Both the position numbers and the translations under genes were made by a program. 11,301 nt of DNA. It comes from Holophagales bacterium (GTDB lineage Bacteria > Acidobacteriota > Holophagae > Holophagales > Holophagaceae). Below are positions 6,363-11,301 of this stretch, one piece after another. The DNA is taken from NCBI GenBank assembly GCA_031281385.1, contig JAITFL010000106.1, positions 1 to 11,301 of the forward strand. Reading direction: 5' to 3'. The stretch's first letter is position 1; every line of letters starts with the position of its first letter. The notes under the pieces were generated by a model. It had not been told where the DNA came from and searched no databases. It saw only the letters and a list, made by a program, of their open reading frames with translations.

Positions 6363-6404
6363 AGTTTGGGCGGCTGGGCCTCTAATTGGCGGGCCGCCCA
6401 AGAT

Positions 6405-7664
6405 GTGTTTGAACCAACTGAGGCACTGTTCGCTCTGTCATTACCAATCCAAATTCTGCTGATCGCTGCTGCCGCACTGTATCGGGCAGGGGCGGCAACG
6501 CTTCTCTCTTCGCTGCACGGGCTTTCGTCCCTACAGCGCAGAAGGCTCGTGGAAGAAGCAAAGGAAGGGTCGCTGCTGGCCCAAGTGCTTGAAAGCCCCT
6601 CGCGCCTGAGCCTTGTCTTGGTGTTTTGGAACCAAACCCTGCTGGTGGCACTACTGGCACTGACATGGCCTTTGCTAAAGAGCCTGCTTGTGCCGTGGTG
6701 GCTGTTGGCAATTCTGTTTTTGGCCTATATATGGGTGTTTGACGTTGCGCTGCCGACTCTCGTGAGCTCGGGGGATCAGGCCACTTGGGTAGAGCGCCTG
6801 TTCCCATTTTTTGCCCCGCTCTATAAGCTATTGTCGCCAGCGCTGGAGCCATTGGCCGCATACCGCGAAAAGGCCAACAGCGCCCTCGACAAAGCAAAGG
6901 AAGAAGACGCTGTTTCCACAGATGGAGCCATGACAGCGTTTTTGGAAGAGGGCGAAGCAGAGGGCATATTAGAAGAAGAGGACAGCGAGCTTATACGCAA
7001 CGTGGTGAACCTTGGGGATACAATTGTGCGCGAAGTGATGACCCCAAGGACGCGCATCAATGGTATTTCTGTGGATGCCGGGATAGATGAAGTTTGGGAA
7101 GCCTTTCGGCTGAAGCGCAATTCTAGGATGCCCATCTACCAAAATACGATTGACAACATCCAAGGCGTTCTTTTGCTAAAGGATTTCATACAAATTCAGG
7201 GGCAGGATGGAGCAGACTGGCGCGAATTGGCAAAGAACCCCATCTTTGTCCCAGAGAGCAAGCCAACGCTGGAACTTTTGCGAGAGCTTCAGCGAGCAAA
7301 GACGCAGATCGCCATAGTCGTGGACGAATATGGTGCAGTGGCGGGGCTGGCGACGGTTGAAGACCTATTGGAAGAGTTGGTCGGAGAGATACAGGAAGAA
7401 CACGAATCATCTGCGGCCATCGTCGAATGTTCCCCTGGTGTTTATCAAATGCCTGGGGAAACCCACGTCGAGGACTTGGCAAGTGCCCTCGGGATAGATA
7501 TGGAGCACGACGGTTTCGACACCACCGCTGGCTTGGTCATGTGGAAGCTGGGCCGACTGCCCAACCCCTTGGAGACCATACATTTCCAAAACCTCTCCCT
7601 GCGGGTCTTAAAGATGGAAGGCACCAGGATAGTGACGCTGGAAGCGAGGACAGAGGGAAACTAG
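6405..7664 (+). CDS. CorC/HlyC-type membrane protein with CBS pair
   Basis: About 419 residues from the GTG at 6405. The N-terminal third has hydrophobic segments (residues about 8-26, 68-85, 88-114), resembling a diverged DUF21/CNNM transmembrane domain. A CBS pair follows: [16 protein letters not shown]...[22 protein letters not shown], then [16 protein letters not shown]...[29 protein letters not shown] CorC/HlyC C-terminal domain comes last ([18 protein letters not shown]...[18 protein letters not shown]). Family members are linked to divalent-cation (Mg/Co) efflux and adenosine-nucleotide sensing; the name hemolysin is historical. The start is uncertain: the frame opens at ATG 6327 inside the tRNA, and a TTG at 6366 has GGAG of the tRNA acceptor stem 6 bases upstream. 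GTG 6405 is the first start that leaves some leader if tRNA processing frees the mRNA 5' end. Confidence 0.85.
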   Translation: MFEPTEALFALSLPIQILLIAAAALYRAGAATLLSSLHGLSSLQRRRLVEEAKEGSLLAQVLESPSRLSLVLVFWNQTLLVALLALTWPLLKSLLVPWWLLAILFLAYIWVFDVALPTLVSSGDQATWVERLFPFFAPLYKLLSPALEPLAAYREKANSALDKAKEEDAVSTDGAMTAFLEEGEAEGILEEEDSELIRNVVNLGDTIVREVMTPRTRINGISVDAGIDEVWEAFRLKRNSRMPIYQNTIDNIQGVLLLKDFIQIQGQDGADWRELAKNPIFVPESKPTLELLRELQRAKTQIAIVVDEYGAVAGLATVEDLLEELVGEIQEEHESSAAIVECSPGVYQMPGETHVEDLASALGIDMEHDGFDTTAGLVMWKLGRLPNPLETIHFQNLSLRVLKMEGTRIVTLEARTEGN

Positions 7665-7667
7665 GCG

Positions 7668-7709
7668 CTAGTTACAAGTAGCCAGGCAAGCGTGATCTCT
7701 TGTAACTAG
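7668..7709. repeat. Perfect 11-bp inverted repeat overlapping kbl -35 box, possible operator
   Basis: CTAGTTACAAG (7668-7678) and CTTGTAACTAG (7699-7709) are exact reverse complements separated by 20 bases. The right arm contains TTGTAA, the likely kbl -35 box. No T tract follows, so a simple terminator for the upstream CBS gene is less likely, although the hairpin starts only 3 bases after its stop codon. Further CTAGT and CTAG words follow (near 7706-7716 and 7736). It may be a repressor site or an RNA hairpin at the 3' end of the CBS mRNA. Confidence 0.55.
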
Positions 7710-7729
7710 TACCTAGTAGCTGGTATAAA
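7700..7729 (+). promoter_or_regulatory. Promoter of the kbl operon
   Basis: TTGTAA (-35, 7700-7705), an 18-base spacer, and TATAAA (7724-7729) preceded by TGG, an extended -10 arrangement. This leaves a leader of about 35 bases before ATG 7770, which has its own GAGAGG ribosome binding site at 7758-7763. Confidence 0.55.
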
Positions 7730-7769
7730 CTATTGCTAGGGAAAAGACATTACGAAAGAGAGGCCAGAT

Positions 7770-8960
7770 ATGAACGCGCGATTTTTGGACTACCTCGCAA
7801 AAGAGACCCAGAGCCTTCAAGAGCAGGGGCTGTACAAGCAGGAGAGGGTTATCACCACGCCACAGCAGCCGCAGATGACGGCCAATGGCAAAAAGGTGGT
7901 GTGCCTTTGCGCCAACAACTACTTGGGGCTGGCCAACCATCCAGAGCTGATAAATGCCGCAAAGGCAGTGATGGACACGCACGGCTTTGGCATGGCAAGC
8001 GTCAGGTTCATCTGCGGCAAACAGGACATACATGAAGAGCTAGAGCGCGAATTGGCGGCCTTCTTGGGCATGGAGGACGCGCAGCTGTACTCCAGTTGCT
8101 TTGACGCGAATGGTGCCATATTCGAGCCGCTGATGGGCGAAGAAGACGCGATAATCTCCGATGAGCTGAACCATGCCTCAATTATTGACGGAGTGCGCCT
8201 AAGCAAGGCCAAGAGGTTCCGCTATAAAAATAGCGACATGGCCGACCTAGAGGCCAAGCTGAAAGAGGCAACGGAAAACTCTAGGTTCGTGCTGGTGGTG
8301 ACAGACGGCGTATTCAGCATGGACGGCTTTATCGCCAAGCTGCCCGAAATCTGCACGCTCACAGAAAAATATGGGGCCATCGCGATGGTGGACGACAGCC
8401 ACGCCGTTGGCTTTATGGGCAAAAATGGGCGCGGCACCCCAGAACACTGCGGCGTGATGGGTCGCATAGATTTACTGACAGGCACATTCGGCAAAGCACT
8501 GGGCGGTGCCAGCGGCGGCTACATAGCGGGCAAAAAAATAGTGATAGACTGGCTAAGACAGAAGGCTAGGCCCTACCTGTTCAGCAATTCCGTTGCGCCA
8601 TCAATAGTCGCCGCCACCAGAAAGGCGCTGGAGCTATTGGGCAAGAGCGGCGACCTAATTGCAAGGGTTCACGAAAACGGCCGCCACTTCCGCACCAAAA
8701 TGGAGGCCCTTGGCTTCAAACTACAGCCAGGCGAGCATCCCATCGTACCAGTGATGCTTTACGATGCGCCGCTGGCGCAGCAGTTCGCCGCCAAGCTGCT
8801 GGAAGAGGGCGTGTACGTCATAGGCTTCTTCTTCCCCGTGGTGCCAAAGGGCCAAGCTAGGATACGCACCCAAATGTCTGCCGCGCACACAAAAGAGGAC
8901 ATAGACTTCGCCGTTGAGGCCTTTGCCAAGGTGGGCAAAGAGCTAGGGGTCATAAAATGA
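7770..8960 (+). CDS. kbl: 2-amino-3-ketobutyrate CoA ligase (glycine C-acetyltransferase)
   Basis: A 396-residue cytosolic PLP enzyme of the alpha-oxoamine synthase family. It cleaves 2-amino-3-ketobutyrate with CoA into glycine and acetyl-CoA, the second step of threonine breakdown. Visible family features are [14 protein letters not shown] (48-61), [19 protein letters not shown] (74-92), [11 protein letters not shown] (131-141), VDDSHAVGF (207-215) with the PLP-ring Asp and His, and [10 protein letters not shown] with Schiff-base Lys242. Length and start match well-studied Kbl proteins. The ribosome binding site GAGAGG lies 6 bases before the ATG. Kbl is usually paired with Tdh, which appears 1.65 kb downstream. 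The last codons contain an AGGGG ribosome binding site for the next gene, whose ATG overlaps the stop. Confidence 0.97.
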   Translation: MNARFLDYLAKETQSLQEQGLYKQERVITTPQQPQMTANGKKVVCLCANNYLGLANHPELINAAKAVMDTHGFGMASVRFICGKQDIHEELERELAAFLGMEDAQLYSSCFDANGAIFEPLMGEEDAIISDELNHASIIDGVRLSKAKRFRYKNSDMADLEAKLKEATENSRFVLVVTDGVFSMDGFIAKLPEICTLTEKYGAIAMVDDSHAVGFMGKNGRGTPEHCGVMGRIDLLTGTFGKALGGASGGYIAGKKIVIDWLRQKARPYLFSNSVAPSIVAATRKALELLGKSGDLIARVHENGRHFRTKMEALGFKLQPGEHPIVPVMLYDAPLAQQFAAKLLEEGVYVIGFFFPVVPKGQARIRTQMSAAHTKEDIDFAVEAFAKVGKELGVIK

Positions 8961-9820
8961 TTGAAGAGGAATTCGACAAAAGGCCGTGGTTTAATGTTCG
9001 CGGATACTACTCTTTCAACGCGTTAATAGAAGCGGCAGTCCAACATTTTCCAGGTACTTGTTTTTATTTGCCAGGGGCTGATGGCGGCTGGGAGTGCGTA
9101 GAAATTGTATTTGATGGATTTTACATAAATAAATGCAATGAAAGCGAGACAATGCAAGGCTGGGACGGGTACACTCGTTACGGGCCAGTGACAGGCAAGC
9201 AGCAGCGAAATATTTCCTTTTGTCATTGTATGGCGCACGCAGGCCTTCCAATGGGCATTTACCATGAACAAAGGGGCCATGGCCCCCTGCACGAGGCACT
9301 GACTCGGATGCTCATTTCGGGTATGCACCCAGATTTAATAACGGCGAATCCACCAAGTACTTATGATGCCGATGATCCGCCAAGCATTCCAATCATGACT
9401 AAGCAGATGCTAAACACTCCGCCAAAAATTTCTTTTGCCGGGGAGCTACCAGGTGCCAAGCCAATCTTTCCAGGGGGGAAAATGCCCTCATTGAGTAGGA
9501 ATGCGCGTTCCATTGAAAAGTACCTGATCGAGATTCGCAAATTGGCAGGGGTTGATGTCAAAAACCCAGTATTGCTCGGCGATTCACCAACACTGGATGA
9601 ACTAGACACCGTGGGGACTTACCATCCAAACAGGCCAAAAGAGCCTATCCTTTGGTGGACTCGGCGCATCGGCAGTGAGCAAACTATTTGGGATATGGTT
9701 ATAAAAGAGTCCTTTGCCGTAGAATGTTACAAGGACAAAGTGATGGGCTGGGAGGGCAACGCAGGCTTTCTTTTGAGCGCGCTAATGAAGGGCATTTTTT
9801 TATTTGCAATGGCTGTCTGA
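8957..9820 (+). CDS. Unknown protein A, coupled to kbl; paralog of the gene at 9932
   Basis: A 287-residue protein I do not recognise. Its ATG overlaps the kbl stop (ATGA, 4-bp overlap) and has AGGGG 7 bases upstream, so it is a real, translationally coupled operon member. It has no signal peptide. Residues 1-125 contain aromatic-rich stretches ([34 protein letters not shown]) and a His/Cys-rich run near 94-120 ([23 protein letters not shown]). The middle, about 128-205, is Pro-rich. The last 75 residues match protein B in order: [10 protein letters not shown], then [15 protein letters not shown], then [10 protein letters not shown], then a hydrophobic end (LMKGIFLF). Composition differs from kbl: two 60-base lines counted here (from 9001 and 9481) have 27 G+C each, against 36 in a kbl line (8041). 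Recent acquisition is possible. No function can be assigned. Confidence 0.8.
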   Translation: MIEEEFDKRPWFNVRGYYSFNALIEAAVQHFPGTCFYLPGADGGWECVEIVFDGFYINKCNESETMQGWDGYTRYGPVTGKQQRNISFCHCMAHAGLPMGIYHEQRGHGPLHEALTRMLISGMHPDLITANPPSTYDADDPPSIPIMTKQMLNTPPKISFAGELPGAKPIFPGGKMPSLSRNARSIEKYLIEIRKLAGVDVKNPVLLGDSPTLDELDTVGTYHPNRPKEPILWWTRRIGSEQTIWDMVIKESFAVECYKDKVMGWEGNAGFLLSALMKGIFLFAMAV

Positions 9821-9843
9821 CGACACATCAGGAGTATATTTGG

Positions 9844-9921
9844 ATGACAGAAACAAAGCCACCGGCGAATAGGCAAGCAATGCATGTTCACCATCAGATA
9901 TTTAGCCAACCCCTTTCATAA
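9844..9921 (+). CDS. 25-codon ORF between A and B, possible remnant of a third paralog or leader ORF
   Basis: It begins MTETKPPANRQAMHVHHQIF and ends at a TAA 10 bases before the GTG of gene B. A good AGGAG ribosome binding site lies 9 bases before its ATG. Its first codons resemble the start of gene B (MTETK against MQETK), and both share the 10-mer AGAAACAAAG in the same frame position (9849-9858 and 9937-9946). It is best read as the stump of a duplicated gene start, or as a short coupling ORF. It may not make a functional product. Confidence 0.35.
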   Translation: MTETKPPANRQAMHVHHQIFSQPLS

Positions 9922-9931
9922 GAAGGCAGCC

Positions 9932-10516
9932 GTGCAAGAAACAAAGTTGCGTCCCATTGATGAGTTCCTGTTCGCCGCATTGGAAAAGGCTGGCATTAAA
10001 GTCTGCGCCAGCAAGCCGATACAGCGTGGCAATTCTCTTGCTCCCGACGATGAAAAGTATCTGCTTGCCTCTCAAGAAGCGGCTGCCATTTTTTCTGATG
10101 GCTATGGCCCATTGCCGAGACAGGAATATCAGTGGATAGACGAAAAAAATGATGAAGACGATAGCCAAGAATCGAGTGGTGAGAAATCGGGCGACCCTAT
10201 TAATGCCCCTCGCAAGCTTTATAACGAAGGTGACTACCGCTACCGAATAAGGCTGGGCGATGCGCCGATGCCGTACGATGAAGTTGAAGCCTACCACCCC
10301 GATAGGCCAGATGAACCCGTCATTTGGTGGACAAATCCCCTTGCGTTTGGATGGGGAATGCACGGATATGTTTTCTGCACAAGGAGGTTGGTAATAAAAG
10401 AGTCCTTCGCATTCGATTGTGCAGATGGCAGGTTGAAGCGCAGGGGCAATCCGGCCAACACCCTAGTTCGGATGTTTAAGGACATCTTCTTCCTCAAGCC
10501 GAGAATCGTTATCTAA
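9932..10516 (+). CDS. Unknown protein B, paralog of A, between kbl and tdh
   Basis: A 194-residue protein from the GTG at 9932, chosen because AGAAGG lies 5 bases upstream and the start QETKLRPIDEFLFAALEKAG looks natural. The frame is open to an ATG at 9884, but that has no good ribosome binding site. I do not recognise the family. Residues 70-85 (GYGPLPRQEYQWIDEK) lead into an acidic, probably disordered linker (NDEDDSQESSGEKSGD). The C-terminal 75 residues pair with protein A: LGDAPMPYDEVEAYHPDRPD, then EPVIWWT, then VIKESFAFDC, then MFKDIFFL. B carries an extra segment (GWGMHGYVFCTRR) between the last two blocks. Some DNA words are also shared (ATAAAAGAGTCCTT in both). No signal peptide or clear membrane segment is visible. 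Confidence 0.7.
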   Translation: MQETKLRPIDEFLFAALEKAGIKVCASKPIQRGNSLAPDDEKYLLASQEAAAIFSDGYGPLPRQEYQWIDEKNDEDDSQESSGEKSGDPINAPRKLYNEGDYRYRIRLGDAPMPYDEVEAYHPDRPDEPVIWWTNPLAFGWGMHGYVFCTRRLVIKESFAFDCADGRLKRRGNPANTLVRMFKDIFFLKPRIVI

Positions 10517-10612
10517 AAATTATTTAAGGCTCTCAGCACCATTCGGTCTGCCAATCATTTATCCGCACAGCAATACTCACACGCGACTTGAAATTTCCAC
10601 AAGGAGCCCACC

Positions 10613-11301
10613 ATGACACAGACAATGCGAGCCTTAGTCAAAGCCGAGCGCGCACCCGGCCTTACCATGATGGACGTACCCATTCCAGAGATTGGGCCGG
10701 GCGATGTCTTGATACGCATACACAAATCCGCCATCTGCGGGACAGACATGCACATCTGGAACTGGGACGCTTGGTCGCAAAAGACCATACCAGTGCCTAT
10801 GCACGTAGGGCATGAATACGTTGGCATCATCGAGAAGGTGGGAGATGCGGTCAAGGCCTACAAGGGCGGCGAAAGGGTGACTGGCGAGGGCCACATAGTC
10901 TGCGGCCACTGCCGTAACTGCCGCGCCGGCAAGCGCCACCTCTGTCCCAACACCATCGGCGTGGGGGTGAACCGCCCTGGCTCATTTGCCGAGTACTTGG
11001 CCATACCTGCCGAAAACGCTTTCCCAGTGCCAGACAGCATCCCCGATGACGTTGTTTCGATATTCGACCCCTTTGGCAATGCTGCGCACACGGCCCTTTC
11101 GTTTAACTTGGTGGGCGAGGACGTGCTAGTCACCGGCGCGGGTCCCATAGGCATAATGGCCGTAGCCATCGCCAAACACGCTGGCGCACGTTACGTTGTC
11201 ATCACAGACGTCAATGAGTACAGGCTGGACTTGGCCAAAAAGATGGGGGCCACAAAGGCGGTCAACGTTGCAAAGGGCGACTTGAAAGACGCCATGCGCG
11301 A
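10613..11301 (+). CDS. tdh: L-threonine 3-dehydrogenase, N-terminal two thirds, runs off right edge
   Basis: Residues 1-229 of a zinc-dependent medium-chain dehydrogenase that oxidises L-threonine with NAD+ to 2-amino-3-ketobutyrate, the substrate of Kbl. The catalytic-zinc ligands are visible as C42 ([14 protein letters not shown]) and H67-E68 (HVGHEYVG). The structural-zinc cysteines are C97, C100, C103 and C111 ([15 protein letters not shown]). The Rossmann motif GAGPIG is at 175-180. [14 protein letters not shown] is typical of Tdh, and the whole stretch reads as Tdh rather than a generic alcohol dehydrogenase. A strong AAGGAG ribosome binding site lies 6 bases before the ATG. The enzyme is normally about 340 residues, so about 110 are missing at the edge. 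In the 96-bp gap before it I see no clear promoter, so it is probably transcribed with kbl through the two inserted genes. Confidence 0.97.
   Translation, partial: MTQTMRALVKAERAPGLTMMDVPIPEIGPGDVLIRIHKSAICGTDMHIWNWDAWSQKTIPVPMHVGHEYVGIIEKVGDAVKAYKGGERVTGEGHIVCGHCRNCRAGKRHLCPNTIGVGVNRPGSFAEYLAIPAENAFPVPDSIPDDVVSIFDPFGNAAHTALSFNLVGEDVLVTGAGPIGIMAVAIAKHAGARYVVITDVNEYRLDLAKKMGATKAVNVAKGDLKDAMR

Noticed and set aside
10525..10608. Pairing of GGCTC with GAGCC at the tdh ribosome binding site
   Set aside because: Only 5-6 bp across a loop of about 70 bases; this is expected by chance and is not enough to call a riboregulator.
8957..10612. Insertion sequence or phage element as the cause of the kbl-tdh gap
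   Set aside because: No transposase, integrase, terminal inverted repeats or target-site duplication is visible at the edges.

Overview
The window comes from the chromosome of a Gram-negative bacterium. The evidence is a lipoprotein with a GspG-like domain, a long-chain polyprenyl diphosphate synthase and a CRP-family regulator. Base composition is intermediate. Leucine TTG, isoleucine ATA and arginine AGG codons are common, and several genes appear to use non-ATG starts (TTG, GTG). I cannot name the phylum safely; nothing visible settles it. No transposase, integrase, CRISPR array, rRNA or phage module is visible.

Layout. (1) Bases 1-2970 are a tight minus-strand gene run, read from right to left: a NUDIX hydrolase (2970-2350), a long-chain polyprenyl diphosphate synthase with a TTG start (2340-1348), a radical SAM protein (1324-422), and the N-terminal part of a membrane-anchored CapA-type protein that runs off the left edge (438-1). 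(2) From a 16-bp divergent gap, a lipoprotein with a GspG/pilin-like C-terminal domain (2987-3646) reads rightward, followed by a bacteriohemerythrin with its own promoter (3717-4124). (3) A 334-bp convergent gap rich in hairpins (4125-4458) separates hemerythrin from a minus-strand RluB/RsuA-type pseudouridine synthase (5415-4459). (4) A CRP/FNR-type regulator (5529-6212), a tRNA-Asn(GTT) with a near-consensus promoter (6286-6362) and a CorC/HlyC-type membrane protein with a CBS pair (about 6405-7664) follow on the plus strand. (5) The right end holds kbl (7770-8960) and the start of tdh (10613 to the edge). Together these convert threonine to glycine and acetyl-CoA through 2-amino-3-ketobutyrate.

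The most unusual part lies between kbl and tdh, which are adjacent in many genomes. Here they are separated by about 1.65 kb carrying two genes I do not recognise. The first starts inside the kbl stop codon. The two share a C-terminal domain of about 75 residues, so they are paralogs. A 25-codon ORF with its own ribosome binding site lies between them and looks like the start of a third copy. The inserted DNA is visibly more AT-rich than kbl and tdh.

Regulatory signals worth noting: a perfect 11-bp inverted repeat overlapping the -35 box of the kbl promoter; an extended -10 (TGC-TATAAT) placed so that the rluB mRNA would start at or next to its ATG; and a similar arrangement in both directions in the gap at 2971-2986.
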